From positions 8,223,302 through 8,287,301 of the forward strand of contig OX422215.1 in NCBI GenBank assembly GCA_949130495.1: DNA of 64,000 nt, given 5' to 3'. Positions within the stretch are counted from its first letter, which is position 1. Each line of letters begins with the position of its first letter. This document shows positions 10,180 to 23,106 of the stretch, piece after piece. A program made the position numbers and the translations under genes. The stretch comes from Sambucus nigra. Taxonomy: Eukaryota; Streptophyta; Magnoliopsida; Dipsacales; Adoxaceae. Below the pieces are notes generated by a model. The model did not search any database. It had not been told where the DNA came from and saw only the letters and a list, made by a program, of their open reading frames with translations.

Positions 10180-13100
10180 TGTAATACCCCGTATTTTTAT
10201 GCTATATTAATTTGGGGATTTATTAAATTAAATGTGAGTGAATTATTTAATAAAAATCCGAAAATTAATTATGTTATAATTATTAACGTGACGAGAGTTA
10301 GTAATTATGAGAAATTTGTTGAATATTACTAATGAGAAAAGTAATATGTAATATTGGTTATATTGAATGTCACGAGAGAATAAAATGACAATTTTGGAAA
10401 TTTGAGTCAGGACGCGCCCATGTCGCGTCGGGACAAATTATTGATAAATAAAAAGTGAATATTTTATAAGTTGTTTGTATGGTCGTTTTGAGTGCGCCAA
10501 CGCGTCCGGAAGGGTCGAGATAGTCAGAAAAGTGTACCCGGGGGTTTAGTTTGGGTCTCGGGGCGTTTTTAGGCCTAATTGGTAACCCGGGAGGGCGTTT
10601 TGGACATTTCACCTTTTTGGGTAATTAAACCCACGAAAATCAGAAACATATATCAGCCATTTAGGTTAGTCATCTAGGGTTAGAAAACTCAAACACAAGT
10701 GACGGCCATAGGAGAGGGAAGAAGAAAGCTTCCAAGGCAATCCAAGGCCCCAAAAGTCATCCCTTTGCACCACAACCACCATCAACGCGTAGATCGCGCA
10801 ACGGGCTACGCAACCACACCAAAAACATCTGCAAATCAGAACGTCAAAAATCCCAGGCAAGTGTTTATCTTGCTATTTTCGTTGGTGCAATTTCCATATT
10901 AGTTTAGGAATGATTAGGGATGAAATATATGGAAGAAAACCCAAATTGTGATAGGAATTTGCATGTAGTAAAGACTTAAACCTTATTCTGGAAGTCTCTT
11001 GTGATGTAGACAGATAACCCACGAAATTTTAGGGTAAATAAGAAGGAAATTCTAGGATAAACCAGATTAGAAACATGAGTTAGAGATTTTTAGGGTTCTT
11101 GAGTTTTAAATGAATTATGGCATGATTAACCAATGTTTAGTGATGTAAATTGACATGTTTTACGTTGAAAATACCTGATATGATGATATAAGGTTAGTAG
11201 AATCAATTCTGGGGCGATTGGGATTAGAAAATATGGAATTGGTGTAAGTTTGGAGATGAAACCCGTAACTACAATTCTGCAGATTTTGCAGACCTGCTTG
11301 ATCGATCGATCGAGCCCAGAGCTTCGATCGATCGAAGGTTCGATCGATCGACCCCAGACCTCGATCGATCGACCCCTCCTGGCAGACTCATGTTTCCCCT
11401 TATTAATTAGTTGAAATTCAATTTATTTTGGGATAATTCTTGGGCATCCTTAATAAAATGTTTTGGGAGATAGGGAAGACCAGTAGGACATATGAATAAA
11501 TTTTGGGACCCTTGATGACGGGCAAAGATTGTATTTTAGGATAATTACATAAGGGTCGGTAAATTTATGACTTAAATAGAGAGACACGTAAAGAGAGTTA
11601 CTTTGGGACAAATGTGTATACCTACTGAATTTTATAATTGGGAGGATAGAATCCATGAAGACTTATGTAGTAAGTGGAAAAGTTCCTCAAACTAAAGTAA
11701 GATGTAAATGGTTATACGTGATAACTATATAATGAGAAATAAATGCAAATGACGTAATTATGAGAATTGAGAATTTACCCATTATTAATATGGTAAAATT
11801 AGTATAGTTATATGATTGTGTATGCATATACTATCTATGTGTGAAAATCATGCACAAGCTACTTGCTATCCCTGAGGTTTCCGCGCTGGGACAGTCTTAT
11901 CTCGATGGGACCTTTATGGGGGTATATTTACTTGTACCCTAGAAGATAGATATCCTGTACAGGCTATCGGAATGATAGTTCAGACGGTCCTAAGAGATGC
12001 GGGTATGTGCTTTCCTCTTAGAGACTTGGAATCTATGTTTCGCCTCATATTGTTTGTGTATAGATATCCTTGGCACAGGCTATCGCAGTGATAGTTCAGA
12101 CGGTCCTAAGGGACTTGGAATCTATACTTCGTCTCAATATTGTTTGAGTATGTGTTAATACAGTTCGAGAGTATTTCCGAATTCGTATTCCCTTAGTACG
12201 AGTGATACGGGGATTGGATAGTAGAGTATGCCCGCACCATAGTTTTATTTGGGGTACTGTTATGATATATATATTTTATGAGTAGTTAATATATATATGA
12301 AATTCTGCAATCTGGAACTGCCTACTGCGATGTGATATGTAGGACATGGTTGATGATTCAATTATAAATACTTATTTTGAGAAAGTAAAATATGACACTG
12401 GAATACCTTATTGATTAATAAAGTCAAAATGAGAACTTTGGTTACTAATTGAAATATTCTTTTCAAACAATTGAATCGTGGAATTTTGAATCTTGCGAGT
12501 GATCTAAGATAAGTTAAATCATTGGGAAGATTAGTGCGATAAATGATAAGACAAACCGTGGGGAGGGTTAGTGCGATAGTTGTGCACATTAGAAGAGAGG
12601 TGAGAATTTCTCAAGAGAGTGTCGCACTAATATGTTGTTGCATTGGCCTATATCAATTTAAATACTTGCTAAACAATTTTTAAATAATATACACTATCGG
12701 GCTCTGACCCGTTTTTCTCTCTCTCTCTTGTATATATATGTATGTATTACAGGTGCCCAGCCACAGGGGCGTCTTGCTTAGGATCTCTTGGAAAGAACGC
12801 GCTGCAGCTTAGGTGGGAGTTGCAAGTCTCTTGATTAGACGATTTCGTTCATTCGGATCCACTCTTAGTACTTTCATTTAGTTGGGCATGTGTAGCTCTT
12901 TCCATTATTCCGTTGTTATTGGACATTTGTATTTCAGTTATTTCCAGTATTGTTACTATGGGATTTATTCAGTTTGGATGTGTGACTTTAGATTTCGTAT
13001 GTTAACATTCGATTGACGAATGTATTAAATTAATTGGATTATGTTGCAGAATTTAATGTGGTGTGATTTCTTACTTATTGAATGTTGTTAATAATATAAA

Positions 13101-13291
13101 TGATTTTTTTTTAAATAAAAATGGGAAAGTAAGTATGAAAATGGTTTTGACACTTAGCTTAATTAATTAGGGTGTTAAATTGGAAAAAAATTTATTTTTC
13201 GACAGTGATGCTGAGAATGGACCAACTGTTCACCTTGATTTAATTTAATAAAGGAGTGATTGCCTGGTATTTAATTAGGCGGGGTATCACA
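10180..13291 (+). repeat. E2 3' LTR
   Basis: A 3112-bp copy of 2192-5313. It ends TATCACA, followed by the duplicated target GGTTA and the resumed E1 LTR. The penultimate segment reads ggggtatcaca where the 5' copy reads ggggtgtcaca. The palindrome cluster is at 11298-11374. Confidence 0.95.
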
Positions 13292-13296
13292 GGTTA

Positions 13297-15865
13297 TATC
13301 AGATGTCTAAGGTTGCCTTCTAGGGTTAGAACAACCAAAGATAAGTGACGGCCATAGGAGAGGAAAGGAGAGAGCTCTCAAGGCAATCCAAGCCCAAAAT
13401 CCATCCGTTTGCACCGCCACCACCACCAACGCGTAGATCGCGCGACGGGGAACGCAACCATACCAAAATCATCTGCAAATCAGAATACCAAAAATCCCAG
13501 GCAAGTGTTTATCTTGCTTATTTCGTTGGTGCATCTTTCATATTAGTTTAGGAGTAATTAGAATGAGTTTTTATGGAAGAAAACCAAAGATTTGAGATAG
13601 AAATCGCATGAAGTTATGGTTTAAATGATAATCCTGGAAACCCTTGCCATGTAGAGGAATTACCCACGAAATTATTATATTTATAAGAAGAAATTTCTGG
13701 AAATACTTGTTAGAAGCATGTTTAAGAGAATTCTAGGGTTCTTGATAATTATATAAATTTTTGGGCTATTAATCCATGTTTAATGATAGAAATCCACATG
13801 CTTTACGTTGGAAATACCTTGTACGATGATATAATGTTCATAGTATGAATCTTTGGACGTTTGGGAATGTAAAACTTGAATTTGGATGAAGATAGGTGTT
13901 AGAACCCGTAACTACAAAACTGTAGAAATCGAAATACATATTTGATCGATCGATCAAGCCCAGAGCTTCGATTGATCGAAGGTTCGCTCGATCGAGCCCC
14001 AGACCTCGATCGATCGACCCCTCCTGGAAGACTCCTATTTCCCTTTTTAAATTAGTTCAATTCAATTTAATGTGAAATAATTCTTGAACATCCTTAATAA
14101 AGTGTTTTGGGAGATAGGGAAGATCAGTAGGACATATGAATAATTTTGGGACTTTTAAAATGAGACGAGAATTGTATTTTTGGGGATAATTACTTAAGGG
14201 TCGATGAACTTATGTATTAAAGGGGGAGATACATAAGAGGTTTACATTGGAACATAAAAAGGACACCTACTAAATTTTATACTTGGGAGGATAGAGTCCA
14301 TGTGAGTTACGTAATAAGTTGGAAGAATCCTTCGAATTAAGGTTAGAGACGAACCCTTATACGCGATACTAATAATGTGAAAATAAGGATAAATGTTGTA
14401 ACTATGGAATTTGAGATATACCTAATAGTGATATGGTAATATTAGTATAGTTATATGATTGTGTATGCATATACTATCTATGTGTGAAAATCATACCCAC
14501 GCTACTTGCTATCCCTGAGGTTACCGCGCTGGGACGATCTTATCCTGTGTTGCCTTCGGGGGGATATTGATTTGTACCCTAGGAGATAGATATCCTTGGT
14601 ACAGGCTATCGAATGGATAGTTCAGACGGTCCTAAGAGAAGTAGGTATGTGCCACTCTCTTAGAGACTTGGAATCTAAGCTTCGCCTCAATATTGTTTGT
14701 GTATGTGCTAATACAATTCGAGAGTGATTCCGAATTTGTATTCCCCTTAATACGAGTTATACGGGGTTTGGATAGTAGAGTATGCCGCACCATAGTTGTA
14801 TTTGGGGTGCTGCTATAATATATATATTGTACGAGTAGTTAATATATATATATGAGATTGTGGAATTTGGAACTGCCTACTGTGATATGGTAAGTAGGAC
14901 ATGGTTGATGACTCATATTGTAAATACTTGTTTTGAGAAAGTATAATATGACACTGGAAAACTTTATTGATTAATAGAGTTAAAATGAGAACTTTGATTT
15001 CCTCGTTGAAAGATTACTTTTTAAATAATTGTATTGTTAATTTTTTAAATCTTGCGAATAACCTAAGATAAGTTAAATCATTGGGGGAGGTTAGTGCGAT
15101 ATATGACGAGATAAACCATTGGGAAGGTTAGTGCGATAGGTGTGCACATTAGAAGAGAGGTGAGAATTTCTCAAGAGAGTGTCGCACTAATATGTTGTGG
15201 CATTGGCCTGTAATCAATTTAAATACTTACTAAAAGAATTTTAAATCATACACACTATCGGGCTCTGACCCGTTTCCATTTCTCTTTCTCTCTTGTGTAT
15301 ATATGTATATATTATAGGTGCCCAGCCACAGGGGCGTCTTGCTTAGGATTCCTTGGGAGGAACGTGCTGCAGCTTAGGTGGGAGTTGCAGGCCACTTGCT
15401 TAGACAGTTTCATTTTCTTGATTCCACTTCTATTATTCTCAGTTATTGGGGCATGTGTCGCCCTTTCCACTATTTATCTGTTTATTGGGACATTTGTAGT
15501 TCAGCTATTTCTAGTACTGTTACTATGGGATTTATTCAGTATGGATGTTTTACTTTAAGTTTTAAATGTCGGGATCTTGGATGTTGAATGTTTAAATTAA
15601 TTGGATTATGTTCCAGGATATTTGTGATATGATTCTTACTGATTGGAAATGTTATAAATAAATAAATAAATAATTTTTCTTTAAAAAAAATAAAATTTGG
15701 AAGGTAATGTTTAAATATGGTTTTGACACTTAGCTTAATTAATTAGGGTGTTAAATTGGAATTTTTTTTTTTCGACAGTGATGCTAAGAATGAACCAACT
15801 GTTCACCTTGATTTTAATTTAATAAAGGAGTGATCGCCCGGTATTTAATTAGGCAGGGTGTCACA
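13297..15865 (+). repeat. E1 5' LTR, second segment
   Basis: Resumes the E1 LTR after the E2 insertion (tatcagatgtctaagg), matching 20534-23106, and ends GTGTCACA. With 1722-2191 it makes an LTR of about 3039 bp. It is clearly related to the E2 LTR but diverged, especially in the 5' third after the joint. The palindrome cluster at 13942-14018 carries point changes, such as attgatcgaa. Confidence 0.9.
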
Positions 15866-15867
15866 GG

Positions 15868-15879
15868 TGGTATCAGAGC
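15868..15879 (+). promoter_or_regulatory. Primer binding site of E1
   Basis: Canonical TGGTATCAGAGC, two bases after the LTR end, matching the complement of the initiator methionine tRNA 3' end. Confidence 0.92.
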
Positions 15880-16057
15880 ATCAGGTTCTAGTGTCCTTTA
15901 GGATCTGTGTGGCTTATTATGCTTTCAGCGTTGTTTTCTTTAATATAGAGCCCTAAATACTAGAATTGTTGTGTTCATCTCTATACATTGGGAATTCGTG
16001 CTTCTGTGATTTGTTTATTTGAATGATGAACTCATCCAAATTTACTTAAATTTTCAG

Positions 16058-16516
16058 ATGGATCGTCGAGAAGAACTAGCTAAAACGGTTAGGGGAGGCA
16101 ACGAGCAAGATCGACTCACACCACATGTATCCCCAGAGAGAATATCAACCGCCGAGTTAGCAGGTATCGTGGCACAAGTAGTTACCACTGCAGTTTTACA
16201 ATACCAAGAACGCAGCATACAACTTAAAGGAGGAAAAAGACCTAGAGAGGTTAACCAAATGCATGCGACTAAAGCTGACAAATGTGCGAAGACACCGAAA
16301 TTGCGATAACAAACTACCCAAGACCGAGTCAGTTCTAGTCAACAACGTGGTAAAATGAAGCAGTTTCGAAAGAGGAATAAAGTCCCAAGTCAGCAAGGCC
16401 GACACCGACAGCAGCAGGGTCAGAGGGGGAGTAACTTCAGAGGCTGATGTTTTGTGTGTGGCACGCATGGCCATAAACGCCAGGATTGCCCAGAGGGTGT
16501 TAGGGCCCCACAGTAG
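16058..16516 (+). pseudogene. E1 gag lacking the capsid core
   Basis: The start is the ATG at 16058 (MDRREELAK), directly after ttttcag as in E2. The N-terminal helix (AELAGIVAQVVTTAVLQ) aligns with E2 residues near 28-46, but the next recognisable piece, LKGGKRPRE, aligns with E2 near residue 241. About 195 residues holding the whole capsid domain are therefore missing, and the frame is kept. A stop TAA at 16307-16309, a TGA at 16445-16447 and a TAG at 16514-16516 follow in the same frame, around a CCHC knuckle (CFVCGTHGHKRQDC) at 16448-16489. Without capsid the element could not form particles itself. The deletion may be older than this insertion; that is inference. Confidence 0.85.
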
Positions 16517-19500
16517 CAGGGTGCCCGTAATGAGCCACAGGGGCCACTTTTTCCAATCGCTCTCACAGCACCAGCTCAAGTACCAGCCCTACCAACCTTT
16601 CCAGTAGCTCCAGTACAGCAGGGGCAGTTACAATACAGACACATCTATAATGTCCACCAGGCAGCAGCCCCACAGGCACCACCCGCGATTTGGGGTATGT
16701 TTCCTATCCATGGAACTTTGGGTCGAGCTTTGTTTGTTACTAGGGCGACGCATTGTTTTATAGATACATATTATGCGAAGACCTTAGGGTTATTAACCAC
16801 AGTAGAGAACACTGTAACGTATGTAAACTCACCACTGGGGAATGGTTCACTTTTCTTGATATGATGGCGAGTGGGGGTAGAGATTGGTAGTTTGGTATTA
16901 CCCGCAGACATGTTAGTCTTAGATATGCATGAGCATGATGTTATTATCGGTATGGATTGGCTCGCAGCTTATAGAGCCATGATTGATTGCTTCGGTGGGA
17001 GCATTATTTTTGCCATTCCGGGGCAAGAGATGTTTGTAGTGGCGATGCCTCGCCCAGAGGGAGGTTCGACCGCTCATTTGTATTATGTAGAGGAGGATGC
17101 CTCTAAGGAGGTTGTGATTCCTTTAGACTCGATCTCAGTCGTTCGTGAGTATTCCGATGTATTCCAGGAGATACCAGGCCTACCCCCCAGTCGAGAGATA
17201 GACTTTGTCATAGATATATTGCCAGATACGAGACCTATAGCACGCGCTCCATACCGTATGGCTCCGGCAGAGATGCGAGAGTTACGAGATCAGATAGAGC
17301 AGTTGTTAGGTCAGGGCTTCATTCGCAGGAGTACCTCACCTTGGGGAGCTCCAGTTCTGTTTGTGAAAAAGAGAGATGGTTCACTGAGGTTATGTGTGGA
17401 CTACCGGGAGTTGAACAAGGTCATGATACGGAATAAGTATTCGTTGCCTCGAATCGATGATCTGTTCGACCAGCTGAGGGGAGCAACTTTCTTTTCGAAG
17501 ATAGATCTGAGGTTGGGGTACCATCAGCTACGTATTAGAGAGCAGGATGTTTCAAAGACTGCCTTCTTCACGAGATATGGGTCTTATGAGTTTAGAGTGA
17601 TGCCATTCGGCCTCACAAATGCTCCAGCCGTGTTCATGGACTTAATGAACCGAGTATTCAGAGAGTTCTTGGATCAGTTTGTCATCGTCTTCATAGATGA
17701 CATTTTGATATATTCACACTCCGAGGAGGAGCATGCCGAACACTTGAGGCAGGTTCTTCAGACTTTATAAGAGCATCAGTTATATGCTAAGTACGAGAAG
17801 TGTGGATTCTGGTTGCGAGAAGTACAGTTCTTCGGGCATGTTGTTTCTGAGCAGGGGATAGCAGTCGACCCGAGTAAAGTGTCAATGGTGAGGGAGTGGG
17901 GACAACCCACGACACCGAAGGAAGTGCGTAGTTTCTTAGGGTTAGCCGGTTACTACAGGAGATTCATTCGGGGATTCTCCAAAATAGCGGGTACATTGAC
18001 GAATCTGACTCGCAAGGGGGTACCATATGTTTGGGATGACGCTTGTCAGTTGGCTTTCGACGAGCTGAAAGACAAGCTTACTTCAACACCAGTCCTTACT
18101 TTACCAAAGTCGGGTGTGGAGTACCTGGTTTACACCGGTGCCTCTTTACGGGGACTTGGGGGAGTACTTCAGCAGGAAGAGAAGGCTATAGCTTTTGCCT
18201 CCCGCAAGCTTAAGCCGAATGAGAAGAATTACCCCACCCACGACCTGGAGTTAGCAGCAATCGTCTTTGTGTTGAGGATATGGAGACACTATTTATTGGG
18301 GGACAAGTTCTGTTTGTTCACAGACCACAAATCACTACAGTACCTGTTCACTCAGCGAGAGCTGAATATACGTCAGCGCAGATGGTTAGAGTTTGTGAAG
18401 GACTATCAGTTCGACATACAGTATCATCCGGGGAAGGCCAACGTAGTTGCTGATACGTTGAGCCGTAGACCGGTAAATGAGGTAGCGGATGTCTAGAAAG
18501 CGAAGTGGAAGGAGTTGGGTCACCAAGACACAGTAGCCCGTTCCTTCATATCTGTTATGACAGTCACATCCGAGATTGTTACGAGGGTGATACAGGCACA
18601 GACAACAGAGCCGTTTTTCCAGGAGCAGATTGTAAGACTTTTAGCTGAAGGTGCTGAGTCCTATTCTGTAAGTTCTGACGGGGGTTTGAGGTTTAATGGG
18701 ATATTGGTGGTTCCAGAAGGGGCAAAATTGCGTCATGCAGTGATGACCCAATCTCACGGGTCCCGATTTGCAGTACATCCTGGAGGAGATAAGATGCACC
18801 ATGATATGAGGAGACAATACTGGTGGAGTGGGATGATGAAGGACATTGCTGAGTTCGTGTCCAAGTGTTCTACCAGCCAGTTGGTGAAGGTGGACCATTA
18901 GAAACCGTCAGGATTGCTTCAGCCATTGGAAGTACCCGCGTGGAAGTGGGAGAGTATATCCATGGATTTTATTACAGGATTGCCTACATCACAGCGGGGC
19001 CACGACTCCATCTGGGTGATTGTAAATCGTTTGACCAAGGTGGCTCATTTTCTACCGGTGCGAACAGATTATACCACGGGTCAGTACGCTCAGTTGTTCA
19101 TTTCTGAGATTGTCAGATTACATGGGGTGCCCCTGAATATTGTGTCAGATAGAGACAAGATTTTCGTGTCACGTTTCTGGGAAAGCTTTCAGGAGGCTAT
19201 GGGTACTGAGTTGACGTTGAGTTCAGCTTATCACCCACAGACAGATGGACAGATAGAGCGTACAAATCAGATGTTAGAGGATATGCTACGCATGTGTGTT
19301 CTTGGTTTTGGAGGAGGTTGGGAGCCACACCTTTCACTGGTAGAGTTTGCTTATAATAACTCTTATCAGTTCACGATTGGCATGGCTCCATTTGAGGCAT
19401 TGTATGGCAGGCCTTGTCGTTCCCCAACTTGTTGGCTCGAGGTGGGGGATAACAAGTTGCTAGAACCAGAGGTGATTCAGGAAACCGCCGCGAGGATTGA

Positions 19501-20053
19501 GATGATTAGGAGTCGCATTCGAGTAGCCCAGGACAGGCAGAAGAGCTACACCGATGCGAAACGGTTCTTTCGGGAGTTTAATGTGGGGGACCAAGTGTTA
19601 CTGCGTGTATCTCCTATGAAAGGAGTGATGAGGTTCGGGAAGAAAGGGAAATTGGCCCCGAGGTACGTGGGACCATTTCCCATTATCGAGAGGATTGGGC
19701 CGGTAGCATAGAGATTGGGACTACCAGAGCATTTACATTGCATTCACGATGTATTCCACATCTCGTCGTTGAGACGGTATCTTCGGGATGATATGGCCCA
19801 TACTCACATTGCGATAGATGAGATAGACTTACAGCCTGACAGCTCTTACGAGGAGAGACCGGTGGCTATCCTAGACTATAGTGAGAGGAGATTGGGGTCG
19901 AAGATAGTTCCACTTGTACGGGTCCAGTGGGAGCACCACAATGTGGAGGAATCCACTTGGGAGCGCGAGGCCGATATGCGCGAGAGATATCCAGATTTGT
20001 TCTTACCAGGTATGCCTTGTTTTCCGAATTTCGGGACAAATTTCCGTTATTAG
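16517..20053 (+). pseudogene. E1 pol with mutated protease and in-frame stops
   Basis: One continuous frame, broken only by nonsense codons: 16861-16863 (TGA), 17768-17770 (TAA), 18494-18496 (TAG, Trp in E2), 18899-18901 (TAG, Gln in E2) and 19709-19711 (TAG, Tyr in E2). The protease active site reads VTR at 16736-16744 instead of DTG, so the catalytic Asp is lost. Reverse transcriptase has FIDD at 17690-17701; RNase H reads YTGASLRG where E2 has YTDASLRG, losing an Asp. The integrase zinc domain has CSTSQ in place of CSTCQ, losing a Cys, while core motifs SDRDKIF remain. The chromodomain near 19860-19990 is complete. Absence of frameshifts alongside many catalytic losses is notable. Confidence 0.9.
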
Positions 20054-20063
20054 GGGGGAAGTA
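20052..20063 (+). promoter_or_regulatory. Polypurine tract of E1
   Basis: AGGGGGGAAGTA, directly before the 3' LTR, overlapping the end of the pol frame. Confidence 0.9.
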
Positions 20064-23000
20064 TGTAATACCCCGTATTTTTATGCTATATTAATTTGGG
20101 GATTTATTAAATTTAATGTGAGTTAATTATTTAATAAAAATCCGGAAATTAATTATGTTATAATTATTAACGTGACGAGAGTTAGTAATTATGGGAAATT
20201 TGTTGAATATTACTAATCAGCAAAGTAATATGTAATATTGGTTATATTGAATGTCACGAGTGAATAAAATGAAAATTTCGGAAATTTGAGTCGGGACGCG
20301 CCCGTGTCGCGTCGGGACTAAATATTGATAAATAAAAGTGAATATTTTATAAGTTGTTCGTATGGTCGTTTTGAGTGCGCCAACGCATCTGGAAGGGTCG
20401 AGATAGTCAGAAAAGTGTACCCGGGGGTTTAGTTTGGGTCTCGGGGCATTTTTAGGCCTAATTAGTATCCCGGGAGGGCGTTTTGGACATTTCGCAATTA
20501 TGGGTAATTAAACCCACGAAATTTTAAGGGTTATATCAGATGTCTAAGGTTTCCTTCTAGGGTTAGAACAACCAAAGACAAGTGACGACCATAGGAGAGG
20601 AAAGGAGAGAGCTCTCAAGGCAATCCAAGGCCCAAAATCCATCCGTTTGCACCGCCACCACCACCAACGCGTAGATCGCGCGACGGGGAACGCAACCATA
20701 CCAAAATCATCTGAAAATCAGAACACCAAAAATTCCAGGCAAGTGTTTATCTTTCTTATTTCGTTGGTGCATCTTTCATATTAGTTTAGGAGTAATTAGA
20801 ATGAGTTTTTATGGAAGAAAACCAAAGATTTGAGATAGAAATCGCATGTAGTTATGGTTTAAATGATAATCCTGGAAACCCTTGCCATGTAGAGGAATTA
20901 CCCACGAAATTATGATGTTTATAAGAAGAAAATTCTGGAAATACTTGTTAGAACCATGTTTAAGAGAATTCTAGGGTTCTTGATAATTATATAAATTTTT
21001 GGGCTATTAACCCATGTTTAATGATAGAAATCCACATGCTTTACGTTGGAAATACCTAGTATGATGATATAATGTTCGTAGTATGAATCTTTGGAGGTTT
21101 GGGAATGTAAAACTTGAATTTGGATGAAGATAGGTGTTAGAACCCGTAACTGCAAAACTGCAGAAATCGAAATACCTGTTTGATCGATCGATCGAGCCCA
21201 GAGCTTCGATCGATCGAAGGTTCGCTCGATCGAGCCCCAGACCTCGATCGATCGATCCCTCCTGGCAGACTCTTATTTCCCTTTTTAAATTAGTTAAATT
21301 CAATTTAATGTGAAATAATTCTTGGACATCCTTAATAAAGTGTTTTGGGAGATAGGGAAGATCAGTAGGACATATGAATAATTTGGGGACTTTTAATATG
21401 AGACGAGAATTGTATTTTTGGCGATAATTACTTATGGGTCGATGAATTTATGTATTAAAGGGGGAGATATATAAGAGGGTTACGTTGGAACATAAAAAGG
21501 ACACCTACTGAATTTTATACTTGGGAGGATAGAGTCCGTGTGAGTTACGTAATAAGTTGGAAGAATCCTTCGAATTATGGTTAGAGACGAACCCTTATAC
21601 GCGATACTAATAATGTGAAAATAAGGATAAATGTCGTAACTATGGAATTTGAGATATACCTAATATTGATATGGTAATATTAGTATAGTTATATGATTGT
21701 GTATGCATATACTATCTATGTGTGAAAATCATACCCACGCTACTTGTTATCCCTGAGGTTACCGCGCTGGGACGATCTTATCCTGTGTTGCCTTCGGGGG
21801 GATATTGATTCGTACCCTAGGAGATAGATATCCTTGGTACAGGCTATCGAATGGATAGTTCAGACAGTCCTAAGAGAAGCAGGTATGTGCCACCCTCTTA
21901 GAGACTTGGAATCTAAGCTTCGCCTCAATATTGGTTGTGTATGTGCTAATACAATTCGAGAGTGATTCCGAATTTGTATTCCCCTTAATACGAGTGATAC
22001 GGGGTTTGGATAGTAGAGTATGTCGCACCATAGTTTTATTTGGGGTGCTGCTATAATATATATATTGTACGAGTAGTTAATATATGTATGAGATTGTGGA
22101 ATTTGGAACTGCCTACTGTGATATGGTAAGTAGGACATGGTTGATGACTCATATTGTAAATACTTGTTTTGAGAAAGTATAATATGACACTGGAAAACTT
22201 TATTGATTAATAGAGTTAAAATGAGAACTTTGATTTCCTCGTTGAAAGATTACTTTTTAAATAATTGTATTGTTAAGTTTTTAAATCTTGCGAATAACCT
22301 AAGATAAGTTAAATCATTGGGGGAGGTTAGTGCGATATATGACGAGATAAACCATTGGGAAGGTTAGTGCGATAGGTGTGCACATTAGAAGAGAGGTGAG
22401 AATTTCTCAAGAGAGTGTCGCACTAATATGTTGTTGCATTGGCCTGTAATTAATTTAAATACTTGCTAAACGAATTTTAAATCATACACACTATCGGGCT
22501 CTGACCCGTTTCTATTTCTCTTTCTCTCTTGTGTATATATGTATATATTACAGGTGCCCAACCACAGGGGCGTCTTGCTTAGGATTCCTTGGGAGGAACG
22601 TGTTGTAGCTTAGGTGGGAGTTACAGGCCACTTGCTTAGACAGTTTCATTTACTTGATTCCACTTCTATTATTCTCAGTTATTGGGGCATGTGTCGCCCT
22701 TTCCACTATTTATTTGTTTATTGGGACATTTGTAGTTCAGTTATTTCTAGTACTGTTACTATGGGATTTATTCAGTATGGATGTTTTACTTTAAGTTTTA
22801 AATGTTGGGATCTTGGATGTTGAATGTTTAAATTAATTGGATTATGTTCCAGGATGTTTGTGATATGATTCTTACTTATTGGAAATGTTATAAATAAATA
22901 AATAAATAATTTTTCTTTAAAAAAAATAAAATTTGGAAGGTAATGTTTAAATATGGTTTTGACACTTAGCTTAATTAATTAGGGTGTTAAATTGGAAATT

Positions 23001-23106
23001 TTTTTTTTTTTTTCGACAGTGATGCTAAGAATGAACCAACTTTTCACCTTGATTTTAATTTAATAAAGGAGTGATCGCCCGGTATTTAATTAGGCAGGGT
23101 GTCACA
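20064..23106 (+). repeat. E1 3' LTR
   Basis: The 3043-bp uninterrupted LTR, beginning TGTAATACCCC and ending GTGTCACA before the target duplication CTTAT. It gives the reference sequence across the E2 insertion point at 20529-20534. The palindrome cluster is at 21180-21259. Open frames such as 22614-22823 recur in both LTRs and have no known product. Confidence 0.94.

Larger units (their letters stand above)
2192..13291 (+). mobile_element. E2: Tekay-type gypsy element nested in the E1 5' LTR
   Basis: An 11.1-kb element with TG...CA ends, two LTRs of about 3.1 kb, iMet-like primer site, gag, protease, reverse transcriptase, RNase H, integrase and chromodomain in one frame, a polypurine tract, and a 5-bp target duplication GGTTA (2187-2191, 13292-13296). 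It is the same family as E1 by LTR ends and pol sequence, but has a full-length gag region. As it sits inside E1, it is the younger insertion. It carries only a few nonsense codons and one clear frameshift, far fewer than E3. Confidence 0.95.
1722..23106 (+). mobile_element. E1: Tekay/Del-type Ty3/gypsy element inserted in Copia A gag
   Basis: It begins TGTAATACCCC and ends GTGTCACA, with a perfect 5-bp target duplication CTTAT at 1717-1721 and 23107-23111; joining the flanks restores the sequence seen uninterrupted in Copia B. The internal part (15866-20063) has an iMet primer site, a polypurine tract, one gag-pol frame and a C-terminal chromodomain, which places it with chromoviruses of the Tekay/Del group. 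Its 5' LTR is split by E2. Removing E2 gives a 5' LTR of about 3.04 kb against 3.04 kb for the 3' LTR, and an element of about 10.3 kb. It lacks most of gag and has a mutated protease, so it looks non-autonomous. Confidence 0.92.

Noticed and set aside
15295..15587. Overlapping open frames in the E1 LTR (also 22614-22823)
   Set aside because: LTR sequence in both copies; frames differ between copies and no family is recognisable.
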